Assembly (NCBI GenBank): GCA_025612245.1
Contig: JAAXKQ010000002.1
Location: forward strand, 388,241-452,240
Length of the DNA: 64,000 nucleotides
Direction of reading: 5' to 3'
Origin: Ignavibacteria bacterium
GTDB lineage: Bacteria > Bacteroidota > Ignavibacteria > Ignavibacteriales > SURF-24
A program made the position numbers and the translations under genes. How positions within the stretch are numbered: position 1 is the stretch's first letter; each line of letters begins with the position of its first letter. This document shows positions 44,048 through 53,192 of this stretch, in pieces. The notes beneath the pieces are model-generated. The model did not search any database. It was not told the DNA's origin and saw only the letters and a list, made by a program, of their open reading frames with translations.

Positions 44048-47000
44048 ATGAAGAGTCGATACGTATGCACTATGTTTTTACTGCTATGGTTTATTGCCAT
44101 TTCCGGGAATAACCCGGCACAACAGGTTCAATGCGATCTGAGCAAGTTTACAACTTATTCCAGTGCGGGCTGGAGCTGCGATGCAAGCGGGGCAAATATC
44201 GGAGCCATGAGAGATATTTATTTCCCGAATATGTTCCCAAACGGACTTACCATTGGAGGAACATATACCATAAAACTTACTTCGTCCAAGGCGCTGGTTA
44301 CCTATCTGAAAGGAGACGGCAGTCCCGACAAGCTGAGCCACAGTTACGTGAACCCGGTTTCAACTGAAAGCGGCATTTTCGGTATTCAGGTGGCGGCTCT
44401 GACGTTAAACGTTTTATTTGACGAAACCTTTAAGTCAGGTACAGGTTCCCTTCTTCTGAAGGATCTGGTAATAGCCTCGGGGACATTCCAGGGCAAGAGT
44501 GTCGGGGAGTTCCTCACCCTGGCAGATAAGACGCTGGGCGGGGAGAACCTCGGCTACACGGTTTCAGTTGTGAACGACATGGCTTCCAAGATAAACGGAA
44601 ACTTTGACGGGGCGGGGGTAAACCGCGGGGTTCTTGCCTGCCCTTCAGGCGGAGGCCCGGACGTACTTGGTGACAAGGTATGGCTGGACAACAACAAGAA
44701 TGGGATTCAGGACCAGGATGAACCTGGAATTCCGAATGTAACGGTGAAGCTTTATAAATGCGATAATACACTGGCCGGAACCACAGTTACCAGTATGGAT
44801 GGGAACTATACATTTACAAACCTGGGCACCGGAAGTTATTATATAAAGGTAGTAGTACCCGAAGGCTTTGCCATAACGCTGCAGGATCAGGGAGGAAACG
44901 ATGCCCTTGATTCGGACATCGATAGCGACGGCAAGAGCAAATGCTACACACCAGCCGGCTGCAAATGCGATTACGATAAAATTGTGGATGCCGGACTTTA
45001 CAGGACGAGCCAGGGAAATTTTCTTCTTGGCGACTTTGTATGGAATGACCTGAACGGCAATGGAATTCAGGATTCCAACGAACCCGGCATATCGGGAATT
45101 CTAGTTGAACTTCATAACTGCGTGGGAACACTAATCTCCAACAGGATAACAGATTCACAGGGTAAGTACACTTTTATTAATGTCCCACAGGGAAGCTACT
45201 ATATTATGGTGGTTACTTCGGAGTACACGTCCAGTCCCCAGAACCAGGGCTCAGATGACGCAAAGGATTCCGACATAGGAGCAGACGGCAAGACCGCCTG
45301 TTTTAACGTGGCGGCAAACGTTACAAACCTTACCGTTGACGCCGGACTGGTAAAACAGCAGCAGGTGTGTACCGACCTTGAAGTGGTGGTGACAGTAAGC
45401 AAGACGAGCCTTGAGTGTGCCGAAGGTTTCTTTTACACCGTGACGGTGAAGAATTTGGGCCCCGTTTCAGCCTCGGAAGTGGTAGTTGGTGACGTGCTGC
45501 CTTCAGGGGTGGACTTCGTGAGCAGTAATGCTTCGCAGGGCGCGTACAATTCGGGGGACGGAAAGTGGGCCGTAGGAAGCCTTGCCGTTGGTGCAAGCGC
45601 ATCGCTTAAGATAAATGTAAAAATTAACTGTGACGAGTTGAGCAAAAAGGCGCTGGACTTTGGTCCGGCCAAGGGTTATAACGTATTCGTGCTTGAAAAT
45701 CTCACACAACCCTCGGCCGATACACAGGGCAAAATGGCCGTGGGCGGAAACGCCTACCTGGCGAATTATTCGGTCGGCGACCTGCTGCCTCCAAATAGCG
45801 GGAACGTACTTGTAGTGGGAGGCAACCTGACTTATATCAGCGGAGCCGTAAACAATGGCAACGTTGTCTATGGGGGGACTACAAACCTTCCGCAGATTGC
45901 GGTTTCGATAACCGGGGGAACACTCATAAAGGGTTACCCGATAGATTTTAATGCGGCAAGGGTGTTTCTGCAGAATCTTTCGACCTCGCTAAAGAATTAC
46001 CAGGTAAACGGAACGGTTTCCTCGCAGTGGGGAACTATCAGTCTTACCGGAAGCGACCCGTTCCTGAATGTATTTAACGTTTCGGGAAGCGAGCTGTCGA
46101 ATTCCCATGGCTTTGTAATCAATGCTCCCGGAGGATCTGTTGTAATAGTAAACGTTTCGGGGCAGAATGTTTCCTGGAGCGGTGGAATGAGCGTTAATGG
46201 ACCCGGCGCAGCCAATGTGATCTTTAACTTTTACCAGGCCCAGACTTTGAATATTCAGGGAATAGCGGTAATTGGAACAGTGCTTGCACCGTGGGCTTCT
46301 CTGGAGTTTCCTTCAGGACTCATTACCGGTCAGGTTATAGTAAGGTGCATGAATGGTTCGGGGCAGTTTAACAACGCCCTCTTTGCCGGCAATATCACTT
46401 CATCCATGACAATTACCAATTCGGCAGCGCTTTTATACAGTGTACCTGCCGATATCATACTCTCAAATAACAGTTCCAGCGTTACGGTAAACATCAATAC
46501 GCCGGGTGGAGGCGGCGGCGGAACGACAATCCCTCCTGTCTGGACGTTCGGCCAGCTGATCTATGCATTTGCCTTTGACGGTTGCACGGTATATGCGGCA
46601 ACCTTTGGAGGCAAAATTTACAAGTCAACTGATTCGGGTGTAAGCTGGGTCATATTCTCCGACGGGATGGATGCAACATACATCTGGGCTTTGACAATAG
46701 TTCAGGGGCGCGTCTTTGCTGCTACGGCAAAGGGAATTTATTTGTATAACGGAAGCAAGTGGGTCTTAGCAGGCTGTGCAAACCTGGACGTGCACGATAT
46801 AGCCTTCTATAACGGCGTAATCTATGCCGCCACCTGGAGCTCGGGAGTATTTATGTCTGTAGATTTCGGAGTAAACTGGACTCCGATAAACAACGGCCTT
46901 AACGTCTGGAAGGTCATTCAGGCAATTACCATTGCCGGCAACGGGGATCTTTATGCTGCCACGTTCGGCTTCGGAATCTACAAGCTTGCATTTGGCACTG

Positions 47001-47653
47001 CAACGTGGGTTCAGGTGAACTGCTCCTACCAGATATTCTGGGCAATTACAGCCTCAAAGACTACACTTTTTGCTGCAAGCTATGGCGACGGATTGTACCA
47101 GTCGGCCGACGGGCAGACATGGACCAAAGTGACAAGCCTTCCCGTTCAGTTTGTCTATGCAATTGACGTGGCGCCATGCGGCAAGATTTATGTGAGCTCG
47201 CTTACGGGAGGCCTTTACATGTCGTCTGATAACGGCCTTACGTGGACAAGCCTTGGCTTTAATGGCTGCAACGTATGTGCTTTAAGGGTAGACCCCATAA
47301 GCGAGGACCTCTTGGTTGGAACCAAAACAGGTGAGGTCTATAAAGTTTCAGCCGGCCTGACAAGTGGTGAAGGCAAAATGGAGAAGCCGGTAGAATTCGG
47401 ACTTAGCCAGAACTATCCGAATCCGTTTAACCCGTCAACAACAATTGAGTTTGCAGTTCCTGAGGCCGGTAAGTACACGCTTAAGGTATACAACATGCTT
47501 GGGCAGGAGGTTGCAACTCTTCTAAAGGGCGGGCTTGCGGCCGGATACCACAAAGCTGTTTTTAATGCAGGCAGTGTACCTTCGGGAGTATACATATACA
47601 GGCTTACGGGTAACAAAGTCCTTTTGACAAGAAAGATGATGGTTGTTAAATGA
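44048..47653 (+). CDS. giant T9SS-secreted mosaic protein (SdrD_B, DUF11, choice-of-anchor A, Asp-box propeller)
   Basis: 1201 residues with a signal peptide and a GGAGGG ribosome site. In order: an N-terminal beta domain (about 27-205); two SdrD_B/Cna-B-like units (about 210-318 and 326-437; GDKVWLDNNKNGIQDQDEPG and GDFVWNDLNGNGIQDSNEPG), which are Ca2+-binding in Gram-positive homologues; a DUF11 domain (about 443-530); a choice-of-anchor A-like domain (about 540-800); a glycine linker; a propeller with Asp-box repeats (YKSTDSGVSW, MSVDFGVNW, YQSADGQTW, MSSDNGLTW); and a T9SS sorting domain (NYPNPFNPSTTIEFAVP to KMMVVK). Probably a surface adhesin or structural protein. Confidence 0.85.
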   Translation: MKSRYVCTMFLLLWFIAISGNNPAQQVQCDLSKFTTYSSAGWSCDASGANIGAMRDIYFPNMFPNGLTIGGTYTIKLTSSKALVTYLKGDGSPDKLSHSYVNPVSTESGIFGIQVAALTLNVLFDETFKSGTGSLLLKDLVIASGTFQGKSVGEFLTLADKTLGGENLGYTVSVVNDMASKINGNFDGAGVNRGVLACPSGGGPDVLGDKVWLDNNKNGIQDQDEPGIPNVTVKLYKCDNTLAGTTVTSMDGNYTFTNLGTGSYYIKVVVPEGFAITLQDQGGNDALDSDIDSDGKSKCYTPAGCKCDYDKIVDAGLYRTSQGNFLLGDFVWNDLNGNGIQDSNEPGISGILVELHNCVGTLISNRITDSQGKYTFINVPQGSYYIMVVTSEYTSSPQNQGSDDAKDSDIGADGKTACFNVAANVTNLTVDAGLVKQQQVCTDLEVVVTVSKTSLECAEGFFYTVTVKNLGPVSASEVVVGDVLPSGVDFVSSNASQGAYNSGDGKWAVGSLAVGASASLKINVKINCDELSKKALDFGPAKGYNVFVLENLTQPSADTQGKMAVGGNAYLANYSVGDLLPPNSGNVLVVGGNLTYISGAVNNGNVVYGGTTNLPQIAVSITGGTLIKGYPIDFNAARVFLQNLSTSLKNYQVNGTVSSQWGTISLTGSDPFLNVFNVSGSELSNSHGFVINAPGGSVVIVNVSGQNVSWSGGMSVNGPGAANVIFNFYQAQTLNIQGIAVIGTVLAPWASLEFPSGLITGQVIVRCMNGSGQFNNALFAGNITSSMTITNSAALLYSVPADIILSNNSSSVTVNINTPGGGGGGTTIPPVWTFGQLIYAFAFDGCTVYAATFGGKIYKSTDSGVSWVIFSDGMDATYIWALTIVQGRVFAATAKGIYLYNGSKWVLAGCANLDVHDIAFYNGVIYAATWSSGVFMSVDFGVNWTPINNGLNVWKVIQAITIAGNGDLYAATFGFGIYKLAFGTATWVQVNCSYQIFWAITASKTTLFAASYGDGLYQSADGQTWTKVTSLPVQFVYAIDVAPCGKIYVSSLTGGLYMSSDNGLTWTSLGFNGCNVCALRVDPISEDLLVGTKTGEVYKVSAGLTSGEGKMEKPVEFGLSQNYPNPFNPSTTIEFAVPEAGKYTLKVYNMLGQEVATLLKGGLAAGYHKAVFNAGSVPSGVYIYRLTGNKVLLTRKMMVVK

Positions 47654-47784
47654 GCCTGTGCCGCATGTATCTGCCGGGTAAGAGCCTTAAGGCTGAGAAG
47701 AGAGGATTTACTTAAAGTCATCAGCCTCAGGAAAATAATATAACGAAATACTTCCCGGAAATTGCCCGCACTCCAATGGCGCAA

Positions 47785-47824
47785 GAAGCCTGTCGTTTAC
47801 TCCTTGAGGAGGAATGCAGGCTTC
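47785..47824 (+). other. compound hairpin downstream of the T9SS gene
   Basis: GAAGCCTG (47785-47792) pairs perfectly with CAGGCTTC (47817-47824), and inside it CTCC (47800-47803) pairs with GGAG (47808-47811) around TTGA. No T-run follows on either strand, so it is not a standard terminator; it may be a 3' stability element or a small RNA structure. Confidence 0.3.
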
Positions 47825-47901
47825 GCCCGCCAAAGAGAGCGAAAAAAAAGAGATGCTGAAGAGAAAATTGCCTGAAATGATTTGGCTTAAAAAAAGAGGC
47901 A

Positions 47902-48150
47902 TTATGAGATAAGGTTTAGCATGGATTTTAAGGTTGCCAGGTATTCATTCATGCCCATCGGTCTATTGTAGTTTTTCTCAAGTTCTTTAGTAAGTTTTTC
48001 TTCCGTATCGGGCACTTCCTTATTTATTACCACTATATCGGGTGATAAGGGCCTGCCCAGTGAAACTTCTTGTGTAAGATATTTCAATAAATCGCTCTTG
48101 CTGACGTAAAACATGTCGGATTCATTCCCGTTAATAAGCAGAATTTTCAT
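47902..48150 (-). CDS. small protein resembling a shortened, degenerate receiver domain
   Basis: 82 residues from the ATG at 48150; an ATG further up (48168) is less likely. The start MKILLINGNESDMFYV, the middle SPDIVVINKEVP and the end NRPMGMNEYLATLKSML line up in order with receiver-domain landmarks (MKILIVDDN..., PDLVVLDxxMP, KPxxxxELLATLKxLL), but the acidic pair is replaced by Asn-Gly, the phospho-acceptor Asp by Asn, and about 35 residues are missing. If real, it cannot be phosphorylated in the usual way. No neighbour explains it, and the ribosome site is weak (AAAGAGC). Confidence 0.5.
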   Translation of the reverse strand: MKILLINGNESDMFYVSKSDLLKYLTQEVSLGRPLSPDIVVINKEVPDTEEKLTKELEKNYNRPMGMNEYLATLKSMLNLIS

Positions 48151-48168
48151 GGTTTGCTCTTTTGCCAC

Positions 48169-48750
48169 GGTTATTCATACCGCTATCGCGACAGCTCATA
48201 AAAGCACAATAGTATTCCGCGTGGGGCTCTTATAAAATTCCCGGGACATTGTTGATTTTCTGAACTTGTCGATTTTTATAAAAAAGTAGTTTCTAAATAT
48301 TATGATAAGAATAATTTCCCTTTTGTCAAGTAAATACTAAAAAGGTGACGGCTACAGTATGATTCTGCTCACATTAAGCAGCAGGCATAAAGATCTAACT
48401 TTGACGTGCGTTATCTGTTGGGGTCGGAAGTAACGCTGAGGGACAAAAGCCACAGAAGAGCTGAGGCTTTCAAAATATAAGGATCCATCCGGCAACAAGA
48501 ATAATACCGGAAGAGGCAAAATAAAACATAATAAATGTTAAAAAACCGGCCCGTCTATTGTGAAATATTCGCCTGCCAGACATATATTAGACCCGCGGAA
48601 AAATGAAGATTATGCAAACCGGAGAAAGATATAAAGATATGATTTCTAAATGCCGGAGAGTGCAAATATCGGGCTCAACCGAAAATTTATGTATAATTTT
48701 TCTGCCATTCGTAATTAGATTGAATAAAACTACAGACAGAGGGAGACCAG
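48169..48750. other. intergenic region with no recognised gene
   Basis: About 580 AT-rich bases without a supported ORF or RNA gene. A good -10 box TATAAT (48692-48697) lies about 55 bases before the SDR gene, without a matching -35 box. Direct repeats of GCTGAGG (near 48431 and 48461) were noted without an evident role. Confidence 0.3.
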
Positions 48751-49470
48751 ATGGAGATAAAAAATAAAGTAATCATTGTAACCGGAGCTTCAGGGGGCAT
48801 TGGTCTTGCTGCAGCAAAGCTGCTTTCTGAGCATGAAGCAAATGTTGTTCTGGTTGCGCGTTCAACTGAAAAAATTCAAAAGCTAAGTGAACAGATACCA
48901 AATTCATTTGCCGTTACGGCAGACATGCGCGATGAAATTGCAATAAGGCAGATGATAAGTCAGGTGCATTCGCATTATGGAAGAATAGACGCCCTTGTAA
49001 ACAATGCCGGGCAGGGAATGCACGTTTCAATTGAGAATGCAAACCTTGACCAGTTCAGGTCAATCTTTGAACTGAATGTCGTTGGAGTGCTTGCGGCAAT
49101 GCAGGCCGTAATCCCTTTAATGTGCAGCCAGACCGGGGGTGGAGTAATTGTGAACATATCTTCAGGCCTTACCAAAAGAATTGTGCCTACTGTAGGTCCA
49201 TACGCAGCAACAAAGTATGCGCTTAACGCCATTTCGCTTACAGCCAGAATGGAGCTTGCAAAAGACAACATACGAGTAGGGCTTGTATATCCTTCCATGA
49301 CGCAAACGGATTTTTTTAAGAATACCATAAGCCGTGAAATGACTCATTCCGACAGGATGAAGATGATGCCCATGGATACGGCCGAGTCTGTAGCAGAGAA
49401 AATAGTTGAGGCAATAAGGACCGAGGAGGCAGAAGTTTATGTCGAGAGCCTGAAGCAGGGAATGAAGTAA
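48751..49470 (+). CDS. short-chain dehydrogenase/reductase (SDR)
   Basis: 239 residues, the usual classical SDR length. NAD(P)-binding TGASGGIGLAAAKLL (about 11-25), structural NNAGQGMHV (NNAG motif near 86), catalytic Ser in VNISSGLTKR, and Tyr-Lys in YAATKYALNA. ARSTEKI after the second strand suggests NADP preference. The substrate is unknown. The MFS exporter gene starts 2 bases after the stop, so the two are surely co-transcribed. Confidence 0.92.
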   Translation: MEIKNKVIIVTGASGGIGLAAAKLLSEHEANVVLVARSTEKIQKLSEQIPNSFAVTADMRDEIAIRQMISQVHSHYGRIDALVNNAGQGMHVSIENANLDQFRSIFELNVVGVLAAMQAVIPLMCSQTGGGVIVNISSGLTKRIVPTVGPYAATKYALNAISLTARMELAKDNIRVGLVYPSMTQTDFFKNTISREMTHSDRMKMMPMDTAESVAEKIVEAIRTEEAEVYVESLKQGMK

Positions 49471-49472
49471 AC

Positions 49473-50726
49473 ATGGCAGAAGCAACAACACTGGAAAAAC
49501 CACGGCGCTTTACAGCACTCAAGCACAGGAACTTTACACTTTTATGGACAGGGCTCATAGTATCCAATGCGGGCACCTGGATGCAGAATGTGGCGCAGGG
49601 ATGGCTGGTCCTTCAGCTTACAAATTCACCTTTATGGCTGGGGCTTTTGGGGCTGAGTTTTGCGCTTCCAATGATCATACTGCCTTTTTTAGGAGGAATG
49701 ACTGTTGACAGGATGAACCGCATACGGCTTTTATACGTAACGCAGGCGGGAATGATGCTGACCGCATTTATACTTTCAGCGCTTACATGGCTTCACATGG
49801 TTACGGTTTACCACATACTGGCGGCCTCTTTTATCAGCGCGGCATTCCTGGCCTTTGATAATCCGGCAAGGCAGGCACTGGTGCCGGATTTGGTTCCGAG
49901 GGAGGACCTGCTTAATGCACTTTCGCTCAATTCTGCAACCTTTACCGGTGCAGCCCTGATCGGTCCTGCAGTTGCAGGAGCGCTTCTGGGTATACTTGGA
50001 GCAGGGAGCCTGTTTTTTATAAACGGTTTAAGTTTTCTTGCCGTTTTGTTTGCGCTTGCCTCGATGCGTGAGGTGCCGACGCACAGCGGCAGCAAGACCA
50101 CGTCCCTTAAGAAATCGGCATTGGCGGGGCTTTCGTATGCATGGAAGTCGCGCTTCATCCTTTCTTTGCTGGCTTTATCAACCGTAACTGCAATTTTCGG
50201 CCGCTCGTATCAGAACCTGTTGCCAATTTTTGCACGCGACGTATGGCGCGCCGGAGCCGGGGGCTACGGGGTGCTTCTTTCTTCCTCGGGCGGCGGTGCC
50301 CTGTTGGGAGCCTTTGCACTGGCTTCTCTGAATAATATCAGGCGGCCCGGTCTGGTGCTCGTTATCTCGGGCCTGGTCTTCAGCATCTCGATCATTCTCT
50401 TTGCGGAAAGCCAAAGCCTTGTGCTTGGAATTATATTTATTTTTATCAATGGCATATCGGCAACAGCCGTGGGAACCATAATTGCGACTTTCATACAGGT
50501 GACGGTTCCCAATGAGTTAAGGGGCCGCATAATAAGTCTTTATACAATTACGCTAATTGGGCTGCCTGCACTGGGCTCACTTGGAAGCGGTGCCGTGGCT
50601 GAACTGCTGGGCGGCATTCAGGGTGCCCCGCGTGCAGTCTTAATAGGCGGCATAATAGCAGGCGTTATTATTGTCTTTACGGCTCCTATGTTCTGGCGCA
50701 GGGTAATGAGCCGGGATGAGAAATGA
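49473..50726 (+). CDS. MFS exporter (DHA3/EntS-like)
   Basis: 417 residues with about 12 helices. The N-terminus FTALKHRNFTLLWTGLIVSNAGTWMQNVAQGWLVLQL (described as two motifs: HRNFTLLWTGLIVSN and GTWMQNVAQGWLV) is typical of the MFS_3/EntS group, as is FDNPARQALVPDLVPREDL after helix 4. Members export siderophores, macrolides or other small molecules. It is coupled to the SDR gene; two paralogues lie at 53193 and 60032 in this window. Confidence 0.9.
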   Translation: MAEATTLEKPRRFTALKHRNFTLLWTGLIVSNAGTWMQNVAQGWLVLQLTNSPLWLGLLGLSFALPMIILPFLGGMTVDRMNRIRLLYVTQAGMMLTAFILSALTWLHMVTVYHILAASFISAAFLAFDNPARQALVPDLVPREDLLNALSLNSATFTGAALIGPAVAGALLGILGAGSLFFINGLSFLAVLFALASMREVPTHSGSKTTSLKKSALAGLSYAWKSRFILSLLALSTVTAIFGRSYQNLLPIFARDVWRAGAGGYGVLLSSSGGGALLGAFALASLNNIRRPGLVLVISGLVFSISIILFAESQSLVLGIIFIFINGISATAVGTIIATFIQVTVPNELRGRIISLYTITLIGLPALGSLGSGAVAELLGGIQGAPRAVLIGGIIAGVIIVFTAPMFWRRVMSRDEK

Positions 50727-51005
50727 CAGGATGAGAGAAAGAACTTGTTGACCATTCAAATTAAGGTGCCTTGGGGATACAGCTGGTCTTTAAGGCACCC
50801 CAATAAAAAACTTCCATACTTACTTCCCTTGTGTAAAGCATTTAAACTTTTCTGCCGAATAAAGTTGTCTAAAAGAAAATTGGGGATCAGTTTAACCTTA
50901 TGCCCGGCTCCAGTCGGGTAAGAAAATAACACTGGTACAAAGACAATATTTGTGAAAGAAAAATATTTGAAATTTATTTTTCGTGAAAATTCGGGAGAAT
51001 TTAAT

Positions 51006-51827
51006 ATGAAAAGCTTAAAATATTTAACATTAGTAATTCTAACCGGGGCATTTTTCTTCGGCTGTTCCGGTGCCTCAAAGGTAGAAAGCTCATTTGCCGG
51101 AAGCGGAATTAAAATTGACGGCGACCAGTCCGACTGGGCGGGGAGTCTGAAGACAATAGAAGGCGATAACATGGCCTATGGTTTTAAGAACGATGGGCAG
51201 AACCTTTATTTATGCCTTGTTACTTCGGATGCTTCCAAAGCCCTCAGGATGCTTACCATGGGCCTTACGGTCTGGCTTAATCCGGGAAGCTCAAAAGATG
51301 AAATAGGCGTAAAATTTCCCTTGAAGCCGGATCCAAGCGAAATGAGGGATTTCAGGATGCAGCAGGGGCAGAATAACCAAGGCATGCGCGGTGACGGGCA
51401 GAAAAGGATCCAGGATCTTATCTCGATGCAAAAGGAGCTTACGGTAACAAACAAGGATGATCTTCCCTTGTACTCATCATCGATTGAAACTGCAAAAGAC
51501 TTTCAGGTAAAGCTGGGCTATGAAAAAGACCAGTTTGTCTACGAGCTGAAAGTGCCCCTGGAAAGCAACAAAAACGCTCAGGCAGTCCTTAAGACACAGC
51601 CGGGAGAGGATATAGAGGTAAAGATTGAGACCGGTAAATTTGACATTTCGCAGCGTCAGGGAGGAATGCGGATGGGCAGTGGCGGCGGTGAAGGCGGCAA
51701 CAGGCCGCCGATGGGCGGCAGCGGCAGACAAGGCGGTGGCAGAAGAGGCGGCGGAGAAAGGGGGGCGATTAATAGGGACTCTTTCAAGCCGATTGAATAT
51801 TCCTTTAACGTTACATTATCCAAATAA
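51006..51827 (+). CDS. lipoprotein with a CBM9-like domain and Gly/Arg-rich tail
   Basis: 273 residues from the ATG at 51006, after GGGAGA; the longer reading from 50952 lacks a ribosome site. The lipobox is FFFGC with Cys20. Residues about 34-210 resemble the carbohydrate-binding-9-like fold found in surface proteins (IKIDGDQSDWAG, YGFKNDGQNLYLCLVT, TVWLNPG, FVYELKVPLE). A low-complexity segment rich in Gly, Arg and Met (about 217-255) follows, then FKPIEYSFNVTLSK, completing the beta-sandwich. Probably an outer-membrane lipoprotein; the function is unknown. Confidence 0.75.
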   Translation: MKSLKYLTLVILTGAFFFGCSGASKVESSFAGSGIKIDGDQSDWAGSLKTIEGDNMAYGFKNDGQNLYLCLVTSDASKALRMLTMGLTVWLNPGSSKDEIGVKFPLKPDPSEMRDFRMQQGQNNQGMRGDGQKRIQDLISMQKELTVTNKDDLPLYSSSIETAKDFQVKLGYEKDQFVYELKVPLESNKNAQAVLKTQPGEDIEVKIETGKFDISQRQGGMRMGSGGGEGGNRPPMGGSGRQGGGRRGGGERGAINRDSFKPIEYSFNVTLSK

Positions 51828-51862
51828 AACTTTGAGCCTTCGTTAGAGAAATAATTATTTTT

Positions 51863-51899
51863 GCCCCTGGAACTCCCTTCAGGGGCGTTTGTTTTTTTA
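51863..51899 (+). terminator. rho-independent terminator
   Basis: GCCCCTGGA (51863-51871) pairs with TTCAGGGGC (51878-51886), allowing one G-U, followed by GTTTGTTTTTTT. It ends the lipoprotein transcript before the glycosyltransferase gene. Confidence 0.9.
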
Positions 51900-51974
51900 T
51901 GAAATATTTTGCTTATTAAGCCTTCTAATTATATATGAATAAACCTGCTTAGGCTTAAACGCAAGTAAAATTTT

Positions 51975-53099
51975 ATGAATATACTGGTTTCCTGTTTGTC
52001 AAAATCCTGGGGCGGAATGGAGATGTTCGTAATCTCCAGCATTAAACTGCTCTTAAAAGAAGGGCACACGGTCATTCTGGCCTCAATTGAAAACAGCCCC
52101 ATAGACAAAGAATCGCGTGCTCTTGACATAAAAAGTCTCCATTTTGACTCTTCCCCAATGAGCTTAAAAAGCATGCTGATATTTAAGAAAACGCTGCAGG
52201 AGAAAAAAATTGACCTCATACACACACATTTTTCGAAGGACCTGTGGCTCATCGTTCCGGCCTTAAAGCTCTCGGGGCTTAAGACACCCCTGGTGATGAC
52301 AAAGCACATCGGATCTGCAATTGAAAAGAAGGATCCACTGCATAACCTGATTTATAAAAGGCTGGACTGTGCAATTGCAATCTCGGAAGTGATAAGGCAA
52401 AACCTCCTGGATACGACAATACTGGGTGAGGAGAAAGTTGCCCTTGTGCATAACTTTATTGATACGGCAAAATTTATTAAAAAGGATGCTTCGCAGAATC
52501 TGAGGAAAGAGTTTCAGGTGAGCCCTTCTTCAACCGTAGTCGGCATGGTGGGCAGAATCAGTCCGGGAAAAGGGCATGAGGATGTAATTGAAGCAGTCCG
52601 GATTATAGCAGAGGAGAAGCCCGACATAAAAGTGGTTTTTGTGGGTGCCTCGCAGGAAAATGAAAGGCAGTATGAGGCGGGCCTGAAAGAAAAGATCCGT
52701 GGGTATGGCCTTGATGAGTACTTTGTTTTTACGGGGTTCAGGAAAGACATTCCTGAACTGCTTTCGTTTTTTGATATATTTCTTTTCCCTTCTCATGCCG
52801 AGGCATTCGGGCTTTCGCTGCTTGAGGCAATGGCAACAGGCCTGCCGAACATAGTCTGTTATTCGGACGGGGTTAAGGACATAGCGCTCGGGGACGTTAC
52901 AAGTCTTACTTACGGGCGTGGGGATTACAAGACACTGGCAGGCCACATAAAAAAACTGCTTTCAGATCCCGAACTGTCTTCTTTACTTTCAAAAAATTCG
53001 CTGGAAAGGGTCAGGCTCTTCAGTCCCGAAATTTTCCAGGAGAAAATAGAAAAGCTCTACGGGGAGATTTTGTTGAAAAAAAAGAAGCCCAATAAATAA
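51975..53099 (+). CDS. GT4-type glycosyltransferase
   Basis: 374 residues with the two Rossmann-like halves of GT-B enzymes. N-terminal half: ILVSCLSKSWGGMEMFVIS. C-terminal half: VVGMVGRISPGKGHEDVIEAV (about 185-205) and FLFPSHAEAFGLSLLEAMATGLPNIV with the conserved E-x7-E donor-binding motif (about 270-300). No membrane segment. Probably adds a sugar to a lipid-linked or surface glycan; no other glycan genes are adjacent, so the pathway is unknown. Confidence 0.9.
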   Translation: MNILVSCLSKSWGGMEMFVISSIKLLLKEGHTVILASIENSPIDKESRALDIKSLHFDSSPMSLKSMLIFKKTLQEKKIDLIHTHFSKDLWLIVPALKLSGLKTPLVMTKHIGSAIEKKDPLHNLIYKRLDCAIAISEVIRQNLLDTTILGEEKVALVHNFIDTAKFIKKDASQNLRKEFQVSPSSTVVGMVGRISPGKGHEDVIEAVRIIAEEKPDIKVVFVGASQENERQYEAGLKEKIRGYGLDEYFVFTGFRKDIPELLSFFDIFLFPSHAEAFGLSLLEAMATGLPNIVCYSDGVKDIALGDVTSLTYGRGDYKTLAGHIKKLLSDPELSSLLSKNSLERVRLFSPEIFQEKIEKLYGEILLKKKKPNK

Positions 53100-53192
53100 T
53101 GAAGTGATTCTAAGGCATGCATTTGATAAATTGTTTTATGAGAACATATCAGCTGTCAGTAAGTGTGGATTGAATAAACAATATTTTGGAAC

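Noticed and set aside
47708..47902. 64-codon minus-strand ORF with hydrophobic N-terminus
   Set aside because: Overlaps the compound hairpin, lacks a ribosome site, and its hydrophobicity comes from an AT-rich stretch.
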